A stretch of DNA of 64,000 nucleotides from Nafulsella turpanensis ZLM-10 (GTDB lineage: Bacteria; Bacteroidota; Bacteroidia; Cytophagales; Cyclobacteriaceae), in contig NZ_ANNU01000015.1 in NCBI RefSeq assembly GCF_000346615.1, forward strand, positions 1-64,000, given 5' to 3'. The translations under genes and the position numbers were made by a program. How positions within the stretch are numbered: position 1 is the stretch's first letter; every line of letters starts with the position of its first letter. This document shows positions 43,775 through 53,126 of this stretch, in pieces. The notes beneath the pieces were generated by a model that was given only the letters and a program-made list of their open reading frames with translations, had not been told where the DNA came from and made no database searches.

Positions 43775-46418
43775 TCTGCAGATAAATTTTAAAATTTGTT
43801 CCTTGGCCGACTGTGCTTTCAACTTCAATACGGCCACCATTGTTCTCTACAATTTTCTTAACAATGTAGAGGCCCATACCCGAGCCTTCCACATTTTTAT
43901 GAAGGCGCTTGAATAGCGAAAATATCTTTTCGTACTGGTTTTCCGGAATTCCTTCACCATTATCCCGTATGCTAAGTACAACTTCTCCATCCCTGTTCCT
44001 ACTTGTTGTTACAAACAATTCGGGCGGTCGGTCGGGAGAGCGGTATTTAATGCCGTTGGCCAGCAGGTTGTAAAAGATACTGCGAAGGTTTTTACGGTCG
44101 AAAGCTATTTCCTCTACCTCAAAAGAGGAATGGATAATGGCCCCGTTCTTCCGGATAAGACCGTTAATATCCTGCTTTACATCTTCAAAAACCTCAGGCA
44201 GCTGAACAATTTCGTTTACCTGATCTTCCAGCTCTTTCTGCATTTTGGTTACATCCGAAAGGTCGGCAATGGTTTGCTTAAAGCGGTCGATAGAGGTCTT
44301 CATCATGGCCAGCAGGTTATGATCCTTCTCGGGGAGCCTTTCCTGCAGCTTTTTATCCAGCAAAATCAGCAAGCCTTCGAGGTTTGCAATGGGTGCTTTC
44401 AGGTCGTGCGAAGCGGTATATATAAAGCTGTCGAGGTCGGCATTGATCTTTTGGAGCTGAACATTTTTATTTTGTAATTCAGCCGTACGTCTTTGTACCT
44501 GCTCTTCCAGTTCATTATTGGCTTCCTTTAGCAGCTCTTCGGTCCGGACCAGCTCTTCGTTGGTTTCGTGCAGCTTAAAGTTTGTTTGCTTCAGTTCTTC
44601 GTCGGCTTTCTTCTTTTCGTTTATATCGCGGGTAATACCAATAATCTGGATGGGAAAGCCTTTGGCATCTCGCCTGAAAACATGATAGCGGGCACTAACC
44701 CATATATACTCTCCTGTATTTCTTCGAATTCGGTACTCTACCTCTCTGGCTTCAGTTCCGGTATATTCTCTGTATTCCTTCAGAAACTGCGTAGCATTTT
44801 GCATATCCTCCGGATGGATCATCTTTGGTAAAAACAGAGGATCTTTGCGGAGCTCCTCCATTTCCTCTGCGGAGTAGCCCAGTACCTGTGTAAGCTCCCT
44901 GTTGCCATAAATATTGGCCCTCTTTTCAAGGTCAAAAACAGAAATGATATCAGGCGTTGTTTCGGTTACTTTCTGGACAAAATACTGCTCTTCCTGTATC
45001 TGGAGTTCGACTAATTTACGTTCTGTAATATCGAGCGAAGTGCCTTTTAGCTGATACATCTTTCCATCGGAAGAGAAGACCAGTTTTCCATTGCTCTGTA
45101 ACCAGCGGATACTTCCATCGCGCCTTATAATTCGGTGCTGGAAGGTATAAGACTGCTTTTGCTCGATGGCACGAGCGATGGTTTGTTTTACAAACTCGAG
45201 ATCTTCCGGATGGATAAATGTGAGGTATTCCTCATAATTCATGGAAAGTTCTCCGGTAGATAGCCCGAATATCCGCTTCATTTCCTTCGACCACCATACG
45301 TTGTCAGATGGGATATGGTACTCGAAGCTGCCTAAATGGGCAATTTGCTGAGCCTCCTCGAGCTGATCTACTGTTTGCTGGAGGGCTTCCTGTGCCTCCT
45401 CCAGCTGGGTAAGACTTTCCTGCAGCTCTTCATTGGCCGCCTCTATTTCTTCGCGTTGTTCAGTGAGTTCTTCATTGGCGGCTTGTAGCTCCTCCCGTTG
45501 TTCGGTTAACTCTTCATTAGCCGCCTGCAGCTCTTCTTTATGTTCTTTGAGTTGTTCCTCGGCTTTTACCCTTTCGCTAATATCAGTGATAACGGCCATA
45601 CAGCCACAAACCTGCTGGTGCTGGTCGTAAAGAGGGCTTACATGAGCATCGTAAAAGCCCTTGCGCGATTTAAAGGGATGGCGGGGGAGGTGAATGCTCT
45701 TTCCGTTCAAAGAATCTTCCACAGCCACTTCTATTTCAGTTCCTGCCAGGGCTGGTATCAATTCAAAAATGGAACGGCCAAGGGCCTTATTTTTTTCTAT
45801 GCCTAGTATTTGTTCCAGGGCCGGATTCCATTCCGTAACCTCCTTCTGCCGGTTTAAGGCCATTATGCCTCCGGTATTAAATTTTATGAGAGAGGTGAGA
45901 AAGGAATTCTCTGAATGCAGGTTTTCCTGCTGAATATCGAGATATACCTGAAAAGCCCATTGTTCGATTTGCTGGTGCAGCTGTTCGAGCTCCTCCATAA
46001 TGGCTACTATAAGCAGGCAATCGGAGGTATAGCCTGGTAACAGCTGCAGGATCACCTGCTTGCGGATGCTGTACGTGAGTACGATATCGTTAAGCTGTAC
46101 CGCCTCACGGGAGAAGCCTATCTGTTTCCCGTTCTTCCACTCGAGGAAAGATTTCTTTGCCTCCTGGAGGGCGGTGTGGCTAGCCAGCTGCTCAAAAAAA
46201 TCTTTTACGCCTTTTTTCGACAGCTCAAAAAGTTCGGCTTCGGTAAGGTGGGCGAAGAGCTTTAGTAAGGGCAGCTTCGACTGCTGTGCAATTTTAAGGT
46301 TAAGCTGCGTAGCTTTGTCTAACTGGCTGGTTAAGACATGAGTAGCCAGGCCTTCGAGCTTTTGGTAGCTGATTTCAGGTTCTCCTTCTGGCGATTGTGC
46401 AGGTCCTCTAAGTTCCAT
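43737..46418 (-). CDS. Multi-PAS hybrid-length sensor histidine kinase
   Basis: The protein has 893 residues. The N-terminal helical sensor (1-165, RsbRD-like appearance) is followed by PAS domain 1 (about 170-285). A 14-residue repeat coiled coil follows (about 288-330: EELQAANEELTEQR three times). PAS domains 2 and 3 follow (about 345-610), then another coiled coil and the HisKA helix with the phospho-His in FIYTASHDLKAPIANLEGL (about 675). The HATPase_c domain carries the N, G1 and G2 boxes (YNLLANGIKYRS, IRDNGEGIP, EGSGMGLYIVKKIVENNGG). No membrane helix is seen, so it is a cytosolic sensor, probably redox or ligand sensing through PAS. The cognate regulator is encoded by the overlapping gene. 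Confidence 0.93.
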   Translation of the reverse strand: MELRGPAQSPEGEPEISYQKLEGLATHVLTSQLDKATQLNLKIAQQSKLPLLKLFAHLTEAELFELSKKGVKDFFEQLASHTALQEAKKSFLEWKNGKQIGFSREAVQLNDIVLTYSIRKQVILQLLPGYTSDCLLIVAIMEELEQLHQQIEQWAFQVYLDIQQENLHSENSFLTSLIKFNTGGIMALNRQKEVTEWNPALEQILGIEKNKALGRSIFELIPALAGTEIEVAVEDSLNGKSIHLPRHPFKSRKGFYDAHVSPLYDQHQQVCGCMAVITDISERVKAEEQLKEHKEELQAANEELTEQREELQAANEELTEQREEIEAANEELQESLTQLEEAQEALQQTVDQLEEAQQIAHLGSFEYHIPSDNVWWSKEMKRIFGLSTGELSMNYEEYLTFIHPEDLEFVKQTIARAIEQKQSYTFQHRIIRRDGSIRWLQSNGKLVFSSDGKMYQLKGTSLDITERKLVELQIQEEQYFVQKVTETTPDIISVFDLEKRANIYGNRELTQVLGYSAEEMEELRKDPLFLPKMIHPEDMQNATQFLKEYREYTGTEAREVEYRIRRNTGEYIWVSARYHVFRRDAKGFPIQIIGITRDINEKKKADEELKQTNFKLHETNEELVRTEELLKEANNELEEQVQRRTAELQNKNVQLQKINADLDSFIYTASHDLKAPIANLEGLLILLDKKLQERLPEKDHNLLAMMKTSIDRFKQTIADLSDVTKMQKELEDQVNEIVQLPEVFEDVKQDINGLIRKNGAIIHSSFEVEEIAFDRKNLRSIFYNLLANGIKYRSPDRPPELFVTTSRNRDGEVVLSIRDNGEGIPENQYEKIFSLFKRLHKNVEGSGMGLYIVKKIVENNGGRIEVESTVGQGTNFKIYLQNEETPECNTVGR

Positions 46419-46545
46419 TAATAATCTTTTAACTCACGAAATGTTTGTACTCTTAAGTAAAGTATTGGCGCCAAAATAAGGTGTGGAGCAGAGATAAAAG
46501 AATCTTCAGTATGCAATTTACTTTATTTTCTGATACCATGGATAT

Positions 46546-46579
46546 AAAAAAATCCTGAACTGTTTTAGTTCAGGATTTT
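46546..46579 (-). terminator. Strong Rho-independent terminator
   Basis: A perfect 13-base inverted repeat (46549-46561 and 46567-46579) with a 5-base loop is followed on the minus strand by a run of seven Ts. It lies 45 bases after the stop of the coiled-coil membrane protein gene and so ends that transcript before the kinase gene. Confidence 0.88.
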
Positions 46580-46623
46580 ACATGCTGATGAGAATATTAT
46601 TTTTGGCGGTTTGGTGTAAAGCC

Positions 46624-47250
46624 CTATTTACTTTTTTGAGAGGAAGAAAGTCGCTGGTTCAGTTCTTCCACGGCATTACGTTCTGTCTGCAGGTCGCGCA
46701 TCAGGCGGGTTTCTTTTTCCCTGGCTCTTATTTTAAACTCGTTAAATTCAGTATCGAGCGTTTCGTACTCATTTTTTTTCTTTACGGCCACTTTATTGCT
46801 GCTTTTATACTTATAAATGGCAATAGCCAGAATAATGAGCAGTATTCCAATTATACTCCAGACAATGGTACTGTAGGTGGCCTTTTGCACATCTATTCCC
46901 AGGAACTCAATGTGCTCAATATCGTACTGACTATCTTCGACGGCCAGTTGCTGCTCTTCAAGCTCATCCTGCAGGCGGGTAATTTCCTGTTGCTGGGCCG
47001 AAATTTTGTTCTGGGCTTCTAAAATATCCTGTCGAATGGTGCTCAGAGAATCTCTTACATTGCTGTAGAACTGGTCGAGCAGGGTCTCTTTAACCACCTT
47101 GTACTCCTGGTAGGAGTTAGATGCGCTTTTCATGGAACGGAACTGTTCCTCTAAAGTAGGTGGTCCCGTAGGCTCATCCTGTGCATAGGCAGTGCTGCTC
47201 ATGCCAATTAGTAAAAAATAGAAGATAATGTATACTTTCTTCAGCTTCAT
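46624..47250 (-). CDS. Coiled-coil membrane protein (often misnamed tRNA guanine-N1 methyltransferase)
   Basis: The ATG at 47250 gives 208 residues. The frame to 47292 adds an unlikely leader. A signal peptide (about 1-22, ending STAYAQ) is followed by a helical region (SYQEYKVVKETLLDQFYSNV), a coiled coil (55-105), one membrane helix (about 128-148, TIVWSIIGILLIILAIAIYK) and a basic coiled tail. This family is widely labelled in databases as tRNA (guanine-N1)-methyltransferase. Nothing here resembles a methyltransferase, so that label should not be propagated. The function is unknown. The architecture suggests an inner-membrane scaffold. Confidence 0.8.
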   Translation of the reverse strand: MKLKKVYIIFYFLLIGMSSTAYAQDEPTGPPTLEEQFRSMKSASNSYQEYKVVKETLLDQFYSNVRDSLSTIRQDILEAQNKISAQQQEITRLQDELEEQQLAVEDSQYDIEHIEFLGIDVQKATYSTIVWSIIGILLIILAIAIYKYKSSNKVAVKKKNEYETLDTEFNEFKIRAREKETRLMRDLQTERNAVEELNQRLSSSQKSK

Positions 47251-47687
47251 AACTCGTTTTCGTTTAGAGGCATAGCCTGGTTCATTTCCCAAAAAGAAGG
47301 TTTTATCCTCAAATAGTCAAGTTCTTTTTGCTTATAAATTAGCTGTTTACAACATAAACCGCAGCAGGAATGAACAGAATGCGTTTTATATAAATAAACA
47401 AAACAAAAAAACTTGTTGAATGTTGTCAACTTTTCCACTTAAATCTTCCATTTGTGGATGCTGGCTGCAACGATAAAGCTACCCAATAGGTTGTAGTTAA
47501 CAAAAGAGAAAGGAGTACGAAGAGGCAGGCATGCACTTCTCTTCCACAACTAATTCCAGTGTAGAGGACTTTTTCGGGCAGCGAAAAGGAGGGGTAATTT
47601 TTTTTGTTACAGGGAACCTACTCCTTGTTTTATTGATTAAGAGTAGTATATTTGCAATCCCAAAGCAATTGAGTGAGGGAAATATAT
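47251..47687. other. Intergenic region with tRNA promoter
   Basis: This gap of 437 bases lies between the coiled-coil membrane protein gene (minus) and tRNA-Leu (plus). It contains the tRNA promoter at 47625-47654. Frames spanning 47531-47848 run through the tRNA and are not genes. A promoter for the minus-strand gene was not identified. Confidence 0.5.
47625..47654 (+). promoter_or_regulatory. Promoter of tRNA-Leu
   Basis: TTG (47625-47627), a 19-base spacer and TATATTTG (47647-47654) match the Bacteroidota consensus exactly. Transcription would begin about 7-8 bases later, some 25 bases upstream of the mature tRNA 5' end. Confidence 0.88.
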
Positions 47688-47769
47688 GCGCAAGTGGCGA
47701 AATTGGTAGACGCGCTGTCTTCAGGCGGCAGTTCCGCAAGGTGTGGAGGTTCGAGTCCTCTCTTGCGCA
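47688..47769 (+). tRNA. tRNA-Leu (anticodon CAG)
   Basis: This is an 82-base class II tRNA. The acceptor arms GCGCAAG (47688-47694) and CTTGCGC (47762-47768) pair perfectly. The D-loop contains AATTGGTAGAC, and the anticodon stem CTGTC/GGCAG encloses loop TTCAGGC with anticodon CAG, reading CUG. The variable arm is long, as in leucine tRNAs, and the T-loop is GTTCGAGTC. CCA is not encoded (CCT follows). Confidence 0.97.
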
Positions 47770-47774
47770 CCTGG

Positions 47775-47816
47775 GCGGACAATTCAAGGAAATTCCTAGA
47801 GTTGTCCGCTTTTTTT
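47775..47816 (+). terminator. Terminator of tRNA-Leu
   Basis: A perfect 8-base stem GCGGACAA (47775-47782) / TTGTCCGC (47802-47809) with a 19-base loop is followed by seven Ts. It begins 6 bases after the tRNA. Confidence 0.88.
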
Positions 47817-48218
47817 ATGACCATTTTTTAGTGGGAGGTGAAGCCTGAACTGAATTTGTGACTGGTGCCGTAAATGGTCGATAAAGCATAGATAAACCCA
47901 AATTAGCGGTTGGTGGGCGAAGTAAATCTTCTGGCACCTGGCCATCATAAACATTTTAAGCGCTTTGGAGTGTCAGTTCCGCTTAACCTTTTGATCATTC
48001 ACCATCTGTTAGGGATATCCAAAAATCAGAAAAAGTAAGATTTAAGAGCCTCTTCGCAAGAGTAGCCGTGTTCCTAGGTTAAATTGCGCCACCTCCTGAC
48101 AAAAGTATTAATGTTGTGGTGGCAATATTTCAAATGGAGTTTACTAACTTGGAGAATGAACATTTTCGGCTTTTAACCAGGTAAGCTATTAAATTTTTTA
48201 AAATCAGATTAATTATTA
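47817..48218. other. Intergenic region upstream of the second histidine kinase
   Basis: These 402 bases show no supported gene. A TAACTTGG sequence near 48147 resembles a -7 box with one mismatch, but no -33 box at the right distance was found. Confidence 0.4.
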
Positions 48219-50327
48219 ATGTCCAGTATTAAAGGTCCCTCTACAGCCAGCCGCCCTTTTAGCTTATTTGGGGGTGAAGGGGAAATGGCGGCTCTGATGC
48301 GCGCTTACGACTGGGAATCTCATCCCATGGGAAAGCCCGAGCAGTGGCCGGAAAGCTTGAAAATAGCTATACGGCTTATCCTTAATTCGAATTTTCCGAT
48401 GTTTATCTGGTGGTCCAAGGATTTGTATATGTTCCATAACGACGCCTATTTGCCTGCGCTAGGAGAAAAGCACCCCAGGGCTTTAGGCGCTTCGGCCAGA
48501 AAAATGTGGAGAGAGATATGGGGCGACATTGGACAGGTGGTAGAAGAAGTAATTGGAAATGGCCGACCTTTTTATGCGAAGGAACTCCAATTGTTCCTGG
48601 AAAGGAAGGGCTTTTCAGAAGAAACTTTCTGGACTTTCTCCTATAGTCCTGCTCCAGACGATGAGGGCGGAATAGGCGGCCTTTTTTGCGCCTGCAATGA
48701 GGAAACTAAAACTGTTCTGGGGCAGAGGCGCCTCAGAACTATAAAGGATGTTGCAGATGCAACCGTGCAGGTTGAAACACTGAGTGGCGCCAGTCTCCTG
48801 ATAAGCGAAGTGCTCTCTAATTGTCAGCATGATGTTCCTTTCAGCCTTACGTATATTCTGGACAGAGAAGGAACAAAAGCAAAGTTATTAGGGCAATCAG
48901 GTAAAATACCCCAGGAATTAGCGCCCGTGGAGGTAAACCTGCTTCAGCAAGGGGAAGTTGATGTGTGGAGCTTAGTTGAGGTTTGGCGGAGTGGTAGTAT
49001 GAAGGCCATTCAACTTTCTGTTGATGTTAAGGGCATAGGCTCTGGTAGAAAAATTAATGAAGCGGTTGTACTACCGATTCTGAAACCAGGTGAGGATAAA
49101 CTTATTGGTTTTTTTGTTTCCGGCATAAGCACTCAGCTGGAATATGATGGAGACTATAAAAACTTCCATGAGTTACTCGTAGGACAAATTGCCACCTCAT
49201 TTGCCGGTATACAGGCCCGCGAAGAGGTAAAAAGGCAACAAGAGGAGTTGATTAACTTATTTCAGCAGGCCCCTGTAGCCATTGCCATTTTGCGGGGTAC
49301 TTCCCTGATAGTAGAGCTCGCTAACCCGAGTATGTGCGTGGTTTGGGGCCGTACCTACGAGCAGGTTATTAATAAACCTGTTTTTGAAGCTTTGCCAGAA
49401 GCAAAAGGTCAGGGGCTGGAAGAACTGCTCGAAGATGTTTTAGTAAATGGAGCCACCCACGCATTTAATGAATTCCCTTTGGTGCTCAGGCGTGGCGGAA
49501 AGCAGGAAACTATTTATGCTAATTTTATTTATTACCCTTTCAGGAACTCCAAAGGAGTGGTAAAAGGCGTTACGGCCATAGCCGTTGAAGTAACTGAACA
49601 GGTAGAGGCAAGGCAGCAGATTGAAGAGAAGAATAAGGAACTGGTAGCCATCAATGCCGACCTTGACAATTTCGTGTATTCCGCTTCGCATGACTTGAAA
49701 GGGCCGATTCTGAATATTGAGGGCTTAATGAAAGTTTTAATGCCCCGGCTTCCTGAGGAAAGCCTCCGGAAAAAGGAAGTTGAAACGGTGGTGAAAATGA
49801 TTTTCGGATCTATAGAACGCCTGCAGGCCACTATTTCTGACCTTTCTGAAGTATCCAGGGTGCAAAAAGAGGCCAATGAAGATGTACAGGTGGTAGATGT
49901 TGCCCTTGTGGTAAATGAGGTATTAAAGGATATGGAGTTGGAGGTTCAGAAATCGGGAGCGATTATTGAAACCAACTTCCAATCACGTCCCCTTCTTTTT
50001 TCTCCTAAAAATCTGAGAAGCATCATTTACAACCTGCTCTCTAATGCCATTAAATATCGGTCTCCCGACCGCGAGCCCCACATTCGCTTGTTTTGTGAGG
50101 AAAAGGATGGTGAGATGGTGTTTGCTGTAAAGGACAATGGTTTAGGAATGAACCTGAAGTATAAAGAGAAGATATTTTCTATGTTCAAGCGGCTTCATTC
50201 ACATGTTGAGGGCACGGGAATTGGCTTGTACATTGTAAAGCGGATTGTGGAAAATGCAGGAGGAAGAATAGAAGTGGAAAGCAAGTTAGGGGAAGGATCC
50301 ACTTTTACCATCCACTTTAAATTATAA
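48219..50327 (+). CDS. PAS/GAF sensor histidine kinase
   Basis: The protein has 702 residues. The N-terminal PAS-like domain begins FSLFGGEGEMAALMRAYDWESH (broken at EMAALMRAY) and contains MFIWWSKDLYMFHNDAYLPAL (about 60-80). A GAF-type region follows (about 180-340), then a second PAS domain (about 345-465), a HisKA helix with phospho-His in FVYSASHDLKGPILNIEGL (about 490), and a HATPase_c domain (YNLLSNAIKYRSPDREP, VKDNGLGM, GTGIGLYIVKRIVE, about 600-690). It is cytosolic with no membrane span. The C-terminal third is clearly paralogous to the kinase at 43737. The signal is unknown. No regulator gene is adjacent, so its target is elsewhere. Confidence 0.92.
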   Translation: MSSIKGPSTASRPFSLFGGEGEMAALMRAYDWESHPMGKPEQWPESLKIAIRLILNSNFPMFIWWSKDLYMFHNDAYLPALGEKHPRALGASARKMWREIWGDIGQVVEEVIGNGRPFYAKELQLFLERKGFSEETFWTFSYSPAPDDEGGIGGLFCACNEETKTVLGQRRLRTIKDVADATVQVETLSGASLLISEVLSNCQHDVPFSLTYILDREGTKAKLLGQSGKIPQELAPVEVNLLQQGEVDVWSLVEVWRSGSMKAIQLSVDVKGIGSGRKINEAVVLPILKPGEDKLIGFFVSGISTQLEYDGDYKNFHELLVGQIATSFAGIQAREEVKRQQEELINLFQQAPVAIAILRGTSLIVELANPSMCVVWGRTYEQVINKPVFEALPEAKGQGLEELLEDVLVNGATHAFNEFPLVLRRGGKQETIYANFIYYPFRNSKGVVKGVTAIAVEVTEQVEARQQIEEKNKELVAINADLDNFVYSASHDLKGPILNIEGLMKVLMPRLPEESLRKKEVETVVKMIFGSIERLQATISDLSEVSRVQKEANEDVQVVDVALVVNEVLKDMELEVQKSGAIIETNFQSRPLLFSPKNLRSIIYNLLSNAIKYRSPDREPHIRLFCEEKDGEMVFAVKDNGLGMNLKYKEKIFSMFKRLHSHVEGTGIGLYIVKRIVENAGGRIEVESKLGEGSTFTIHFKL

Positions 50328-50518
50328 TTGCGGCTCATTCTGCAAATGCCGGCTCAGCTCCCTTCCTAATAAGCCTTTACCCACTTACTTTTAAATACAG
50401 TAATCTTTTTAAATGATTCTGCTATCAAATAAGAGTGGTTCTTTTTCTCTGATAAGCTGCTTTTGCTTTAATTCAGAAAGAAGGAGGCCGTACGCTGTTT
50501 TGCAAAAATTAAAATCAG

Positions 50519-50548
50519 GCGGACAAACCCGGTCTTGTCCGCTTTTCT
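50519..50548. terminator. Hairpin terminator after the histidine kinase gene
   Basis: GCGGACAA (50519-50526) and TTGTCCGC (50535-50542) form a perfect 8-base stem with an 8-base loop, followed by TTTTCTT. It can serve the plus-strand kinase gene (192 bases away). On the minus strand the tract after the stem is weaker. The arms are identical to those of the tRNA-Leu terminator. Confidence 0.75.
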
Positions 50549-50593
50549 TATGCTGCTGTGGCTGGTTTCGATACAAAATGGATTATTTCAGCC

Positions 50594-50878
50594 TCACACA
50601 CTGGAGGGCCTGGGGCCTTTGTATTTCTCCCATGAAGCATCGACCAGTATTTTCATCAGCACTTTAGACAAGCCTATGCCTAAGCCTGTAGCTGCTCCCC
50701 ACATAAACGCATCTTTCCATTGTACCCCAGGGTCCGATGGGTTCTCCGGCGGCTCGTTTTTAGTAAAGTTCTTCCAGCCCTTTTTTAATAAAGTGTGGGT
50801 ACCTACTGCCACGGCAATTGTTGCTAATTTATCAATTGCCTTGTACTGGTTCTTTCGTGATATACTTAATATGCTCAT
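50594..50878 (-). CDS. DUF4235 domain membrane protein
   Basis: The ATG at 50878 gives 94 residues. The frame to 50938 has no support for its first 20 residues. The DUF4235 pattern is visible: KLATIAVAVGTHTLLKKGWKNF (first helix, about 18-34), a Pro-rich charged loop (NEPPENPSDPGVQWKDAFMW) and a Gly-rich second helix (GAATGLGIGLSKVLMKILV, about 65-83). It is a small two-helix membrane protein. The role of the family is unknown. Confidence 0.75.
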   Translation of the reverse strand: MSILSISRKNQYKAIDKLATIAVAVGTHTLLKKGWKNFTKNEPPENPSDPGVQWKDAFMWGAATGLGIGLSKVLMKILVDASWEKYKGPRPSSV

Positions 50879-51083
50879 AAAAATAGTTTGTAACGTTAAA
50901 TCATGTTCTGATAAAAGATACGGGGAGCACAGCTGCAAAGTTTAGTTTATGAACAGATAGGCCCTTATTCCTGCAGGGGAAGATAGTAAGTGCTCTGTCT
51001 TCACCTTAATTTAAACGAATAGTAGAGCAAAAAAAATCAGCGACAGGCAAAGAGAACACCCACTCCCGGGGAGGAGGCTCTTA

Positions 51084-51953
51084 CTACTCGAGCTTTTTTA
51101 CCGCAAGGGCAAAAAGGGCGGTGCTAAAGAAGGTAAATGAGCTGTAGATGATAGGCATAATAGCTAAGTCGGGCCTGTTAAGGATAGTATTCGCCACAAA
51201 AATAGCCAAAGCATTACTCTGGATGCCTACGACGGTACTAATAGTGTAATGGGCCTTTTTATCTTTAAGAACCAGCCGTGCCAGCAGGTAAGAAGCAAGG
51301 ACCGCCCCAACGTTTAAGGCAATGGCATAAGGATACTGGTTCAGGTACTTCATTATATCTAAGCTGCTGCCTCCGCTTTCCAGAAAAATGGAGCCTCCAA
51401 AAATTATCAGGAGAATGACCGGCATCCCCCATTTCATTATTTTTTCCAGTTTTATGGCTATTTCTTCTTTATTCTCCCGGAGTAGCACACCTAAAGAAAT
51501 AGGGATGATAACAGTGATGCATATTTTTAGAATAGTTTCCCAGAAAGGCAGGGAAATTTGCTGGCCCTTCGATTCAAATATCTGAAGCGCAAGACTCACT
51601 ATCAGTGGAATGGCAATGAGCGAAAGAACACTGCTAAGAGCCGTGGTAGAGACCGCCAGCGCCAGGCGACCATCTAAATAATAGGTAATAAAATTAGGCG
51701 ATGCCCCGGAAGGGCTTACCGACACCAGTACCAGGCCAATTTTGGCCCATGTAGGGAAGTCGAGCAGGAGGGCAATCAGGAAGGCGATAAGCGGTAAAAG
51801 AATCATCTGTCCGATCATGGAAACAGTAATTTCCTGCGGCTTTACTATGATTCTTCGAAAATCTTCCAACTGTAGGTTTATCCCTACTCCAAACATAATG
51901 GTGCCTACGAGAAAGGGCAAACCATATTCAGCAAATAAATATGCAATATCCAA
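51084..51953 (-). CDS. Bile acid:sodium symporter family (SBF) transporter
   Basis: This 289-residue protein has about nine predicted membrane helices in the BASS/SBF pattern. It starts EYGLPFLVGTIMFGVGINLQLEDFRRI. A discontinuous region near SVSPSGASPNFITYYLDGRLALAVSTT (about 78-105) corresponds to the helix-crossing sodium site, and a second conserved segment is GIQSNALAIFVANTIL (about 244-259). It probably moves an organic anion with sodium across the inner membrane. The substrate cannot be inferred. It is encoded alone. Confidence 0.88.
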   Translation of the reverse strand: MDIAYLFAEYGLPFLVGTIMFGVGINLQLEDFRRIIVKPQEITVSMIGQMILLPLIAFLIALLLDFPTWAKIGLVLVSVSPSGASPNFITYYLDGRLALAVSTTALSSVLSLIAIPLIVSLALQIFESKGQQISLPFWETILKICITVIIPISLGVLLRENKEEIAIKLEKIMKWGMPVILLIIFGGSIFLESGGSSLDIMKYLNQYPYAIALNVGAVLASYLLARLVLKDKKAHYTISTVVGIQSNALAIFVANTILNRPDLAIMPIIYSSFTFFSTALFALAVKKLE

Positions 51954-52231
51954 AGTAAACGCTAAGAGGTGCGAAATTAATAAAAATGTTCCCTTTCTTT
52001 TTCAGAAAGAGCATAAATGTTCAGGTAGGGCTGATATTCTGCACTTAATGTAATCCCACACCTTAAAACCCGCGCTCCTGTAATTTTCTGTTAACGCTCC
52101 TGGAGCAGGGGAATCAAAAGACTTTTTCCTCTACGTTTTCTTTAGTGGCAAAGTTCTGCTGCTGTCCCTGCTTTTGCCCGGTCAGGGAGGAGAGAGGCAG
52201 GAGCCATTACTGGTGAGAACGGGAAACCAGC

Positions 52232-52843
52232 TTAGCTTTTAGCTTCTATTTTATGTACGAGATAGTCGGTAAGCTGCCTCCACTGAATTTTCTGAAAGAA
52301 GATCCATCCTCCTTCGGCCACAAGCGTATTAATCAGTTCCCGCTTTCCGGCATCAGTGCCCTGGTTATTGATACCTTCATTTTTCCCGATTTCATAGGCA
52401 TAGAGGGTTTGGCCGTTCAGGGTTATTTTAAAGGTGCTGGTTGCTTCATCAATAAAAAAGTGTTCAATGTCCTCGCCTCCCTCACGAGGGTCCCTGCTGG
52501 GGCTCACCGTAAATTGCGCCATTTCATTATTTTGCCGGATATCTGTTACCACCACCCAGTTTTCCGGAGCGGGAAGCGGCAGCATTATCCTGATATAATC
52601 TCCTTTTTGTGGCTCCCGGTCGCCTGCCGGTTTGCCGCTGCTGGTGTAAAGTTCGAAGGTGGAGGTTAGGCCAGGCAAATCCGACCATTTATTTACATTG
52701 AACAGCTTTGCTTTTGATCTTTCGAAGGCCCGAAGAGCAGCTTCTTTGCCGGGGTACTCACTTTTACTGGAGTAAACTTTATCTTTTGTTCCTTTACCCC
52801 CTAAAATCTTCACCTGTTTAACAACCTTTTCTATGATACCCAT
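52232..52843 (-). CDS. Conserved hypothetical protein
   Basis: This 203-residue soluble protein has no signal peptide or membrane helix. The first half is basic (KQVKILGGKGTKDKVY, AALRAFERSKAKLFNVNKWSD). The second half is a beta-rich region with PAPENWVVVTDIRQNNEMAQF, SRDPREGGEDIEHFFIDEATS and FFQKIQWRQLTDYLVHKI. The coding frame is intact and has normal composition, so it is likely real. I do not recognise the family. It is not part of an obvious operon. Confidence 0.7.
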   Translation of the reverse strand: MGIIEKVVKQVKILGGKGTKDKVYSSKSEYPGKEAALRAFERSKAKLFNVNKWSDLPGLTSTFELYTSSGKPAGDREPQKGDYIRIMLPLPAPENWVVVTDIRQNNEMAQFTVSPSRDPREGGEDIEHFFIDEATSTFKITLNGQTLYAYEIGKNEGINNQGTDAGKRELINTLVAEGGWIFFQKIQWRQLTDYLVHKIEAKS

Positions 52844-53101
52844 TTTTATATCTCTTAAAGTTATTTCGACTTCTGTTGACTGCCAGCGGCGATTATTTAA
52901 GTTCTTCCTCCTGGCGCTTTGCTTTCTGGTATACGAGTCGGCTGGCAGAACTGTTCTGTGGCAGGGACTATGAACCTGGGCATGAGTTTAAATGGTAAGG
53001 CAATTGGAGCCCGATTGGTGTAATCCGTTTTGGGCAGGAAGTGCTGAGGCTTTTACCAGGGAAAGCGGCAGGCAAAAGATCAGGAAAAAATTTTACAGAA
53101 G

Positions 53102-53115
53102 GTATGCATGCATAC
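53102..53115. promoter_or_regulatory. Candidate MarR operator
   Basis: GTATGCATGCATAC is a perfect 14-base palindrome, a typical size for MarR dimers. It overlaps the expected -33 region of the promoter whose -7 box is at 53127-53134, so binding would block transcription of the MarR gene and perhaps the fad operon. Confidence 0.6.
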
Positions 53116-53126
53116 TAAATATTTTT

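Noticed and set aside
47531-47848. 105-residue plus-strand frame
   Set aside because: It runs straight through the tRNA-Leu gene and its promoter, so it is a chance frame.
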